A DNA stretch of 18,982 nt, taken from positions 1 through 18,982 of the forward strand of contig CABUOE010000019.1 of the NCBI GenBank assembly GCA_902493155.1. The letters run 5' to 3'. The position numbers were made by a program, and so were the translations under genes. The notes below the pieces were generated by a model. It had not been told where the DNA came from. It did not search any database and saw only the letters and a program-made list of their open reading frames with translations. Of this stretch, positions 1 through 5,373 are shown piece after piece; the stretch's first letter is position 1, and each line of letters opens with the position of its first letter. The stretch is from an uncultured Eubacteriales bacterium (GTDB taxonomy: Bacteria; Bacillota; Clostridia; Oscillospirales; Ruminococcaceae).

Positions 1-1
1 T

Positions 2-761
2 ATCGCCAACACCCACGGCGGGCATTTTACCGACTTCACCCCTAAGGAGGACGCGGAGCCCGCGGTGCTGAGTGCGATCGGGGATATTTGCGTGAGCATG
101 AAGGCGGAGGACTATTTGGAGCTGCCTGAGTGCATCGAGCACGAGATACCGGTGGAGCTGGACGCCAGAGCCAAAAAAGCGTATGACCAGTTTGAACGGG
201 ATCTGCTGCTTCAAGTGAACGATGAACTGACTGGGAAGCTTCTGCAATTCTGCAACGGCGCCGTTTATGGGGACGAGGGGCAAGTGGTCTCCCTTCACGA
301 CTGCAAGCTGGACGCGTACATGGAATTACTGGAACGCTTGAATGGTGAACCAGCCCTGACCATGTACAGCTACAAGCATGATTTGGTGCGGATTATTGAA
401 AGGCTCAAAAAAACAAAGCTGCGGGTCCGGGTTTACCGGGGGCCCCAGGACGAAGACGACTGGAACGCCGGAAATATCGACGTGCTGCTGGCGCATCCCG
501 CCAGCTGCGCCTACGGCCTCAACCTGCAAGCCGGAGGGAGGCATATCATCTGGTATGGGCTTCGAGCTGAACGATCAGGGAAAATGCCGATTGTGGCGCC
601 AGGGCTCCGAATTCGACAAGGTTTATGTGCATTATCTTGTGGCGCAAAGCTGCGTGGACGAGGACGTCATGGCGGCGATTCGGGAGCGCACCGGCACACA
701 TGAAACGGTGATGAGGGTGCTTAAGGCGAGGGTGAATAAGGTCAAAAAATTGGAGGGATAA
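2..761 (+). pseudogene. Phage SNF2-type helicase, C-terminal part, frameshifted
   Basis: The reading frame is already open at the window edge, so the N-terminal ATPase lobe lies outside. The visible part looks like the second helicase lobe of the SNF2-type DNA helicases found in Firmicute phage replication modules. The YGLNLQAGG segment ending near base 543 matches motif V, and RLWRQGSEF in the next frame matches motif VI. The two halves are in different frames: the first runs through HIIWYGL to about base 562, and the second resumes at ELNDQGKC from base 564 and ends at the TAA at 759-761. Relatives usually have about four more residues here (a WSLE-like segment), so a deletion of about 11 bases is the simplest explanation. 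A sequencing error is possible. The family call is from motif memory, not a search. A broken motif V-VI region would probably inactivate the enzyme. Confidence 0.75.
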
Positions 762-763
762 AC

Positions 764-1135
764 TTGCCCCAGATGCGAAAATGCAAGAATAAACAATGTG
801 GGAAGTATTTTGAGTACAATCCAGCAAGGAAACAAATATATTGCTGCTCAAAATGCCGATGGGAAGCAAATAATCGAAAGCGAAAGCGGAAAAGGGAATA
901 TCGCAAGCGGGAGCCAGCACCAGGCCCCAACCGCCCCTACACCCGGGACACCGCCTATTTCATCCACAAATGGCATAGGGAAGGGATGACGGTGGAGGAG
1001 ATTGCTGAGCTGCTTATGAGGAGCACGGAGAACGTCCAGGCGGCGCTACGAGAGCCGCTGACACATTCTCAAGAAAAAGCCATAAGTGAATACCTTTTGC
1101 CTGTAAAAACGTCTCACAGAGGCACACAGGGCTAA
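764..1135 (+). CDS. Small zinc-finger / helix-turn-helix phage protein
   Basis: A 123-residue protein with a TTG start, chosen because GGAGGG at 752-757 lies 6 bases upstream and the gene begins 3 bases after the helicase stop. The N-terminus has a four-cysteine zinc-binding pattern (C7, C12, C27/C28, C31), followed by a very basic linker (about residues 35-50). A helix-turn-helix-like segment starting MTVEEIAELL lies at about residues 74-96. This suggests a small DNA-binding protein. Similar proteins sit directly after the SNF2 helicase in many Firmicute phages, which supports its being a genuine gene. The specific target and role are unknown. It keeps the GC-rich composition of the helicase, unlike the genes that follow. 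Confidence 0.75.
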   Translation: MPQMRKCKNKQCGKYFEYNPARKQIYCCSKCRWEANNRKRKRKREYRKREPAPGPNRPYTRDTAYFIHKWHREGMTVEEIAELLMRSTENVQAALREPLTHSQEKAISEYLLPVKTSHRGTQG

Positions 1136-1221
1136 AATTGACGAAACCAGAGGCAAGCTTTTAAACGCGAGCGGCATTTGCCGAAATGAAAATAAACCCG
1201 CTTTTGGGGAGGGAGGAAAAG

Positions 1222-1263
1222 ATGATAAATAAAGCTGCATTTGGAAAGAGAGATAAGAGATGA
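1222..1263 (+). CDS. Possible 13-residue leader peptide
   Basis: A very short frame (ATG at 1222, TGA at 1261-1263, peptide MINKAAFGKRDKR) is preceded by GGGAGGAAAAG, one of the best ribosome binding sites in this area. Its stop overlaps the ATG of the next gene (1260-1262), which has only a weak site of its own. The arrangement suggests translational coupling, with ribosomes loading on the short frame and reinitiating. It may instead be a chance frame within the leader of the 1260 gene. Confidence 0.35.
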   Translation: MINKAAFGKRDKR

Positions 1264-1619
1264 ATATGAATACCGAAGATTTACTGGACGAAGCATCCGC
1301 AGCTATTGAGACCCTTGAAACGCTACTACAAAATTATGAGAGCGCTATTGATACTAAAAAGAGACTTGCTGCTAAAATCGAACAACTGCAATCAGAGCTG
1401 GAACAGGTAAAGCGTGAACGGAATGAGGCAATATCATGCCTTAGATATTCTGGCGAGTGCTACGGATGCCTATATGCTGTTGACAATAATCCATGTTTAT
1501 GCAGAGAATGTAACCTAGATGAAAGTAGCTGCGAATCATGTTTGTGGTCGGAAGACCCCTGTGAAACCTGCCTTTATGGTGAAAATTGGGAATGGAAAGG
1601 GACAAAGGGGAAAAAATGA
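1260..1619 (+). CDS. Coiled-coil protein with ten-cysteine CxxC repeat tail
   Basis: A 119-residue protein of unknown function. Residues 5-56 are heptad-like and charged, a likely coiled coil. Residues 60-104 hold ten cysteines (60, 67, 70, 79, 81, 84, 91, 94, 101, 104). Four CxxC pairs (67/70, 81/84, 91/94, 101/104) follow each other at 10-14 residue intervals. Three of them are followed by Leu and then Tyr or Trp (CYGCLY, CESCLW, CETCLY). This looks like a repeated small metal-binding unit and suggests zinc or iron-sulfur binding. The ATG is preceded only by a weak GGAAAG-type site and overlaps the stop of the 13-codon frame at 1222. The stop overlaps the next gene in an ATGA arrangement, so the cassette is co-translated. 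I do not recognise a named family. Confidence 0.7.
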   Translation: MNMNTEDLLDEASAAIETLETLLQNYESAIDTKKRLAAKIEQLQSELEQVKRERNEAISCLRYSGECYGCLYAVDNNPCLCRECNLDESSCESCLWSEDPCETCLYGENWEWKGTKGKK

Positions 1620-1789
1620 GCTATAAATCCTGCTATGACTGTCTGCGTCTGTATTACTGTAAATATGCCGAAATGAAAGTCAGCGTTGGAACAAAAGTCA
1701 AGGATACACTGCATGAGTGCAGTGGATTTCGTAGCATTAAAACTACATATTTGCCGGAACTTGATAAAGGGGACGATGAAAATGAATAG
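1616..1789 (+). CDS. Small CxxC protein, unknown function
   Basis: A 57-residue protein. The ATG at 1616 was chosen over an in-frame upstream ATG at 1586 because AAAGGGG ends 5 bases before it and the start overlaps the previous stop (ATGA). The N-terminus has C6-x2-C9 followed by Leu and a third cysteine at C15, and a later cysteine follows HE. The CYDCL motif resembles the repeated CxxCL unit of the preceding protein, so the two may be related or act on the same partner. The C-terminus is acidic. The stop lies inside the start of the next gene. Confidence 0.65.
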   Translation: MSYKSCYDCLRLYYCKYAEMKVSVGTKVKDTLHECSGFRSIKTTYLPELDKGDDENE

Positions 1790-1964
1790 TGCTTTAATTA
1801 TAGGTATTTGTATTTGGATTATCGGGATATCAATACAGATATTCGCTTTTGGATATAGCTTCAATATGCCAGAAAACAAAATAAATAAACGATATGCCAT
1901 ATCAATTACAGGCGAAATCATTACAGGTTTTGGCTTTGTGTGGATGGGATTATTTCTTAGATAG
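1782..1964 (+). CDS. Small two-helix membrane protein
   Basis: A 60-residue protein beginning MNSALIIGICIWIIG. The start at ATG 1782 is supported by AAAGGGGA about 8 bases upstream and by overlap with the previous stop at 1787-1789. A longer frame from 1686 would overlap the preceding gene deeply and lacks such a site. There are two hydrophobic segments, residues 4-24 and about 44-59, separated by a short polar stretch (NMPENKINKRYA). It is probably a membrane protein with a short exposed loop. Phages use such proteins in superinfection exclusion, among other roles, but nothing here identifies its job. Confidence 0.6.
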   Translation: MNSALIIGICIWIIGISIQIFAFGYSFNMPENKINKRYAISITGEIITGFGFVWMGLFLR

Positions 1965-1977
1965 GGGGAAAATAACG

Positions 1978-2244
1978 ATGGCTAAATACATAGAGCAGGA
2001 TGCAATATATCGAAAACTTGAAGAAAGATACAAATATTCGTCGGGAGAAGCCCATCAGGCATATAGCCAAGCGATAGATGATTTATTAAGTATCCCTGTT
2101 ATTGATATGGTTGAGGTTGTGAGGTGCGAGAAATGCAAATACCATATATACGATAGCGAATACGATAGACACCGGTGCAATAGATTGTTGAGCACTTTCA
2201 AAATCGAAAATGATGATTTTTGCAGCTACGGGGAGAGAAAGTAG
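1978..2244 (+). CDS. Phage CxxC zinc-ribbon-like protein
   Basis: An 88-residue protein. The ATG at 1978 follows a TAGGGGGAAAA site, while the earlier in-frame ATG at 1894 lies inside the membrane-protein gene. The layout resembles a family common in clostridial phages: an N-terminal helical part (MAKYIEQDAIYRKLEERY), a central VIDMVEVVRCEKCKYH segment, and a C-terminal FCSYGER ending. Two CxxC cysteines plus a lone cysteine (HRCN) and the FCSYGER cysteine could bind one zinc. The function of this family is unknown. It sits in the accessory cassette of small proteins. Confidence 0.7.
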   Translation: MAKYIEQDAIYRKLEERYKYSSGEAHQAYSQAIDDLLSIPVIDMVEVVRCEKCKYHIYDSEYDRHRCNRLLSTFKIENDDFCSYGERK

Positions 2245-2251
2245 TCCGAAT

Positions 2252-2428
2252 ATGAATAAAAAACAATTAGATGTCTGCGTTAAAGCCCTAAAATACTTAA
2301 CTTCTGACATTGACGATCAAATTCATACTAGGCCCTATCCATGCACAGATAAAGAATGCTTTGACCGTGGGAACTTTCACGTATCTTGTGTTGAGTGTAA
2401 GAATTATACAAAGGAGGACAATCCGTAA
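2252..2428 (+). CDS. Small cysteine-containing phage protein
   Basis: A 58-residue protein. I place the start at ATG 2252. The frame is open back to 2210, but that would overlap the conserved FCSYGERK end of the upstream gene. The ribosome binding site is weak: GGGGAGAG at 2230-2237 is about 14 bases away, so expression may depend on coupling. It has an N-terminal helix, then PCTDKEC and a VSCVECKNY CxxC motif. The stop TAA overlaps the next ATG (TAATG). Function unknown. Confidence 0.6.
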   Translation: MNKKQLDVCVKALKYLTSDIDDQIHTRPYPCTDKECFDRGNFHVSCVECKNYTKEDNP

Positions 2429-2745
2429 TGAGCAAATTGGATTATATAGAATTCTACGGCGGGTCGGAAGGAACTCAATTTGTAGTGCATGCTAATAAGT
2501 ACACCAAAGAAGAAGTCATTGACTTGTTTGTATCTGAGTATGATTACCTATTTGACGCCAATGGGAAAAATTCATTGAGAAAGCCCACAATCAATGACAT
2601 CTATGATGCAAGATGTCGATTCTATATTCGTGCTCCTGATAGTTGTATAGAATTTGAAGGAGAACCATGTTATTCATTTTGTGGGAACGAAAGAGGGAGC
2701 TTTCCGGTATACGTGATTGATTTAGCGAGTTTGGAGGGTTATTAA
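2428..2745 (+). CDS. Conserved-looking phage protein, unknown function
   Basis: A 105-residue protein starting at an ATG that overlaps the previous stop, with an AAGGAGG site about 10 bases upstream. The C-terminal half (about residues 55-98) carries closely spaced aromatics and cysteines, including YDARCRFYIRAP, CYSFCGNERGSF and PVYVID. I recall similar wording in other Firmicute phage proteins, but no function is attached. It ends 1 base before the dUTPase start, so the two are probably co-translated. Confidence 0.65.
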   Translation: MSKLDYIEFYGGSEGTQFVVHANKYTKEEVIDLFVSEYDYLFDANGKNSLRKPTINDIYDARCRFYIRAPDSCIEFEGEPCYSFCGNERGSFPVYVIDLASLEGY

Positions 2746-2746
2746 T

Positions 2747-3349
2747 ATGAGACTGATTGATGCAGATGAAGCAATATATATAGCAACAAACCATCTTATA
2801 AATCCATACGAAATTATATCTTTCAGGGCTGTAATTGATAAAACGCCCACAATTGGAATAGAAAACCTTAACCGATGCTATGATAATGATTTTAACAGTA
2901 GTAAAACTCAAATTGTGAAAATTAAGCTTGATACACATGCAATAAAGCCTACAAGGGCATATATTACAGATGCAGGTCTTGATCTATATTCACCTGTAAG
3001 ACGGTGGGTTTTTGCTGGAGACAGTGCGTTATTTGATACCGGAGTACATATAGAGTTACCGTACATATACATTAATGGAGTTCAATACCCCACAACCGGA
3101 TTTGTGAAATCAAAAAGCGGGCTTAATGTTAATCACGACTTAGTAACTGAAGGTGTTATTGACTTAGGATACACAGGGTCTATTAAGGTAAAACTACACA
3201 ATCTAGGAAAAACAGATTACCTTGTCAACCAAGGGGATAAAATAGCCCAACTTGTTATTCTTCCAGTGTTGACACCGGATATAAGGCTTGTAAATTCGTT
3301 ACCTGAAACCGCTCGTGGCGATAAAGGGTTTGGAAGCTCTGGGCGGTAA
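2747..3349 (+). CDS. dut: dUTPase with an extra N-terminal phage domain
   Basis: A 200-residue protein whose C-terminal 140 residues form a trimeric-type dUTP diphosphatase, which hydrolyses dUTP to dUMP and pyrophosphate and keeps uracil out of phage DNA. All five motifs are visible: DAGLDLYSP (75-83), KSKSGLNV (121-128), GVIDLGYTGSI from 136 with the catalytic Asp at 139, GDKIAQLV (163-170) and RGDKGFGSSG (190-199). Motif 2 begins KSKSG where family members usually have an RSS/RSG-type motif. Residues 1-40 (MRLIDADEAIY to IDKTPTIG) are not part of the enzyme. They match a short domain, of MRLIDADAL...IDxAPT type, that usually occurs in separate small clostridial phage proteins. The gene follows an ATTAATATG junction with GGAGGG just upstream. 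Confidence 0.9.
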   Translation: MRLIDADEAIYIATNHLINPYEIISFRAVIDKTPTIGIENLNRCYDNDFNSSKTQIVKIKLDTHAIKPTRAYITDAGLDLYSPVRRWVFAGDSALFDTGVHIELPYIYINGVQYPTTGFVKSKSGLNVNHDLVTEGVIDLGYTGSIKVKLHNLGKTDYLVNQGDKIAQLVILPVLTPDIRLVNSLPETARGDKGFGSSGR

Positions 3350-3364
3350 AGGGGGATTTTACCA

Positions 3365-3643
3365 TTGAGTACAATAATTTTTTCTGATGATATGACGCAG
3401 CCATACAGTGAATTCATTACTGACGCTCTTCACAAGTTCGCAGAATACAAAGTTAAGAAAATAGCAATTGTCGGATTTTTAGACAACGACCAAACTTATT
3501 GTGGATATTACAAGATGAATACATATGATAAGGTGATGGCTTCTGAGCATATTAAGAGCGATGCTACAATGGAAATAATAACGGCAAACATAGATACGAT
3601 AAGAGAGGCACTAAAAAATTTGGAGGGACAAGATTATGATTAA
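3365..3643 (+). CDS. Small phage protein, unknown function
   Basis: A 92-residue protein. The TTG start at 3365 is supported by a GGGGG tract (3351-3355) 9 bases upstream. The first in-frame ATG, at 3392, has no site. Predicted content is alternating strand and helix: KKIAIVGFLDNDQTYCGYY looks like a beta hairpin, and the C-terminal TANIDTIREALKNLEG is helical. I recognise no family. Its stop overlaps the next start, so it is part of the co-translated cassette. Confidence 0.6.
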   Translation: MSTIIFSDDMTQPYSEFITDALHKFAEYKVKKIAIVGFLDNDQTYCGYYKMNTYDKVMASEHIKSDATMEIITANIDTIREALKNLEGQDYD

Positions 3644-3809
3644 TTGTTACCGCACACTAATGGTGCATCGGAAAGCATTTCACGTCGGTGATGCGGTGAT
3701 CGTTAATCGGTCACATATAGGGATAATTCGGTACATATTTGCAGGACAAGTTATCGTAGGTAAAAAGTCGATATACTACTCCGAACTTTGGGAAATGGAG
3801 GAAATTTGA
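3636..3809 (+). CDS. 57-residue SH3/KOW-like small protein
   Basis: A short gene in a close-packed slot: ATG at 3636 with GGAGGG (3622-3627) 8 bases upstream. It overlaps the previous stop at 3641-3643 and the next start (TGATG at 3807-3811). The protein is rich in beta-forming residues, with HVGDAVIVN, GIIRYIF, QVIVG and SIYYSELWEMEE. A GD-V-VN turn followed by short strands suggests a small SH3- or KOW-like barrel. That fold is inference from pattern only and the function is unknown. Confidence 0.6.
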   Translation: MINCYRTLMVHRKAFHVGDAVIVNRSHIGIIRYIFAGQVIVGKKSIYYSELWEMEEI

Positions 3810-3997
3810 TGCAAAAAATTCTTGAGTTGGATCAAGAACAACTGACCTACCTTCTAGGTTATGCGAAATCCGGTTGCACCTTTCCATGTGAGAAGCAAGA
3901 ATGTCCGTCACTAATTCCCAATAATGAACCAAATGACGTAGATTTTTATGAGGTGATAAGGGAAGTAGAATCCAAAATGAGTGAAGCCAAAACCTAA
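3809..3997 (+). CDS. Small three-cysteine phage protein
   Basis: A 62-residue protein. ATG at 3809 is preceded by GGAGG (3797-3801) with a 7-base spacer and overlaps the upstream stop. It has two helices (about residues 5-20 and 44-60) flanking CTFPCEKQEC, which may bind metal together with another residue. It is the last gene of the accessory cassette before the regulatory leader. Function unknown. Confidence 0.6.
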   Translation: MQKILELDQEQLTYLLGYAKSGCTFPCEKQECPSLIPNNEPNDVDFYEVIREVESKMSEAKT

Positions 3998-4013
3998 AAT
4001 AAAGATAAAAAAA

Positions 4014-4033
4014 GAAGGAGCTGTCGCTCCCCC
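4014..4033 (-). terminator. Intrinsic terminator facing the minus strand
   Basis: Read on the minus strand, GGAGC-GACA-GCTCC forms a stem that G-T wobbles and a G-C pair can lengthen to about 8 bp. It is followed by TTCTTTTTTT. On the plus strand the same hairpin (4017-4030) is not followed by a T run. It may stop antisense transcription entering the early genes. No minus-strand gene was seen that it would serve. Confidence 0.45.
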
Positions 4034-4090
4034 GAAAATGTACATTTTTATTATATCACATCCTAAGTCAATAGGCAAGGAGGAGCGACA
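4022..4090 (+). promoter_or_regulatory. Leader of the ArpU-like gene able to pair with its own ribosome binding site
   Basis: TGTCGCTCC at 4022-4030 is the exact reverse complement of GGAGCGACA at 4082-4090. That second arm covers the end of the AAGGAGG site (4077-4083), the spacer and the A of the ATG. The 5' arm can alternatively pair locally (GGAGC 4017-4021 with GCTCC 4026-4030), so the two states exclude each other. A 14-bp perfect palindrome, AAAATGTACATTTT, lies between them at 4035-4048 and could be an operator or a weak hairpin. This could be RNA-level control of the regulator, or a DNA dyad bound by a protein. Confidence 0.4.
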
Positions 4091-4665
4091 TGGAAAAATC
4101 TGTAAAAAACATCGTAAAAATCGCAGCAGAAGCAGGGGCGGCTGCAGCAATGGAAAAACTTGAAGCAGAAAGAAAGAAGCAGAATGAAACCAGGCGCGAT
4201 AAACGACTATATAATACAAGACTGCTTCTGAGAAATTATCGGGAACTAAAATCATATGTGGATATGGCAGTATATCAAGTAGAGCAGGATGATACAGAAG
4301 ATGCGATAGATTTGTTAGACCTTGCCATGAATCGAGCGGTTTCCGGTGAACTGCAAATTGACAGTATTAAGCGAAGTGTAAAAAGGACTGCTACTGTCAT
4401 GCGGCATATTGACAAGATGCTCGACTTGTATTCCGTGTATTGCTCACAGTCCTTAAAGCCGGAGGAAAAGAGGCATTACCGTGTGGTAAAGGCGCTGTAT
4501 ATAGATTATCCTCAATTATCGGTGTGCGAAATTGCAGAACGCGAAGGAATCGTCGAGCGTACAGTTTACAAAGATGTGGATGCCGCTGTCGAAAAACTCT
4601 CTGCCTTGATTTTTGGAATTGAAGGTATCTGGAAAGACGGGACGGAAAACCCAGGGCAAAAATAG
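4090..4665 (+). CDS. ArpU/RinA-like late transcription regulator (sigma-like HTH)
   Basis: A 191-residue protein resembling the ArpU/RinA group of phage regulators, which switch on late structural genes. It has a good AAGGAGG site 6 bases before the ATG. The first 45 residues are helical and charged (AAEAGAAAAMEKLEAERKKQ). Residues about 50-125 are helical. Residues about 140-175 hold a region-4-like helix-turn-helix (YPQLSVCEIAEREGIVERTVYKDVDAAVEKL). The position between early genes and terminase is where such regulators are normally found. Three AGGGCA repeats and a promoter immediately downstream are the obvious candidates for its target. The first repeat lies within its own final codons and the second overlaps its stop. 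The family assignment is from pattern and context. Direct DNA binding is inferred. Confidence 0.75.
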   Translation: MEKSVKNIVKIAAEAGAAAAMEKLEAERKKQNETRRDKRLYNTRLLLRNYRELKSYVDMAVYQVEQDDTEDAIDLLDLAMNRAVSGELQIDSIKRSVKRTATVMRHIDKMLDLYSVYCSQSLKPEEKRHYRVVKALYIDYPQLSVCEIAEREGIVERTVYKDVDAAVEKLSALIFGIEGIWKDGTENPGQK

Positions 4666-4680
4666 GGCAGTGACAGGGCA
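4653..4680 (+). repeat. Three AGGGCA direct repeats at 11-bp period (candidate activator site)
   Basis: AGGGCA occurs at 4653-4658, 4664-4669 and 4675-4680, each exactly 11 bases after the last, about one helical turn, so all present the same DNA face. A weaker copy, ACGGAA at 4642-4647, keeps the phase. The third repeat overlaps the last base of the -35 element. This is the layout expected for an activator bound cooperatively next to RNA polymerase, probably the protein encoded just upstream. Confidence 0.6.
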
Positions 4681-4698
4681 ATTTAAGTATGATAAAAT
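4670..4698 (+). promoter_or_regulatory. Predicted late promoter with extended -10
   Basis: GTGACA (4670-4675, 5 of 6 to the sigma-70/A consensus) and TAAAAT (4693-4698, 5 of 6) are separated by exactly 17 bases. A TG one base before the -10 (4690-4691) makes it extended. Transcription would begin near 4704-4706, in front of the terminator at 4721. AGGGCA repeats surround the -35. It is the only convincing promoter seen ahead of the late genes. Confidence 0.6.
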
Positions 4699-4720
4699 AG
4701 TAAGTGTAGAAATAGGACAA

Positions 4721-4751
4721 GGGCCACCGGAAAACCGGAGGCCCTATTTTT
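4721..4751 (+). terminator. Rho-independent terminator in the late leader
   Basis: GGGCC-A-CCGG (4721-4730) pairs with CCGG-A-GGCCC (4735-4744) around an AAAA loop, with one A-A mismatch in the stem. It is followed by TATTTTT. It ends 20 bases before the next gene. It should stop transcripts coming from the regulator gene. It also lies only about 15-20 bases after the predicted late start, so late transcripts must pass it. Confidence 0.85.
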
Positions 4752-4770
4752 ATGCACAAACGGAGGGAAA

Positions 4771-5373
4771 ATGAACGATATTGCAATAATGTCGCTTTCT
4801 GAATTGAAGCCGGCAGAATACAACCCAAGAAAAGATTTACAGCCGGGGGACCCGGCATATGAGAGCCTGAAAGAGAGTATTCAAAAATATGGGCAGGCAC
4901 AGGCGATAGTCTGGAATCGACGGACCGGAAACATCATAGGCGGCCACCAGACTTATAAGGTCCTTAAAGAGCTCGGATACACCAAAGCCAAGGTATGTAT
5001 AATGGATTTGAGCGATACTGAGGAAAAATCCTTGAATATTGCCTTGAATAAAATTGATGGAAGTTGGGACGAAGATAAGCTGAAATATCTCTTAGAAGAG
5101 TTACAAGAGGCTGGGGAAGATGCGGTCACCGGATTTAATAATCTAGAAATTGAAGAATTGCTGGAAGATGTACAGGAAAATCAAATCAGTATGATTTCAG
5201 AATTGCTCAATGAGGATTTTATCACAAAAGGAAGTGCCCCGGACTGCTTTTCCATTACCTTGATTTTTAGTACTTCTGACCGCGAGGACATCGAAGAGTT
5301 TATCCGGGATAATGGAAAAACCCAATTTGTAGAAGCGATACTCAAATTGGTGAAAGGAGAAGCAGATGCCTAA
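4771..5373 (+). CDS. ParB-like N-terminal domain protein
   Basis: A 200-residue protein whose N-terminal 100 residues match the ParB/Srx (ParB nuclease-like) fold. Visible features are the LKPAEYNPR segment with NPR at 18-20, LKESIQKYGQAQAIVWN, and the GGHQ signature at 57-60 followed by TYKVLKELGY. GGHQ stands where chromosomal ParB has a GxHR-type motif. In ParB this region binds CTP, but I cannot tell whether this protein does. In many phages this domain is found with a DNA methyltransferase, and none is encoded here. The C-terminal part (about 125-200) is unassigned, with an FSITLIF strand. It is the first gene after the late terminator, has a CGGAGGG site, and overlaps the radical SAM gene by 8 bases, which suggests a joint function. 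Confidence 0.8.
   Translation: MNDIAIMSLSELKPAEYNPRKDLQPGDPAYESLKESIQKYGQAQAIVWNRRTGNIIGGHQTYKVLKELGYTKAKVCIMDLSDTEEKSLNIALNKIDGSWDEDKLKYLLEELQEAGEDAVTGFNNLEIEELLEDVQENQISMISELLNEDFITKGSAPDCFSITLIFSTSDREDIEEFIRDNGKTQFVEAILKLVKGEADA

Noticed and set aside
1138..1166. TTGACG as a -35 promoter element in the 1136-1259 gap
   Set aside because: The sequence 17 bases on (TTAAAC) matches the -10 consensus at only about three positions, so the evidence is too weak.
1172..1183. CGGCA/TGCCG hairpin as a terminator
   Set aside because: The stem is very short and no T run follows on either strand.
4040..4060. TATTATAT as a -10 element for the ArpU-like gene
   Set aside because: No acceptable -35 lies at 16-18 bases upstream; the area is simply AT-rich.
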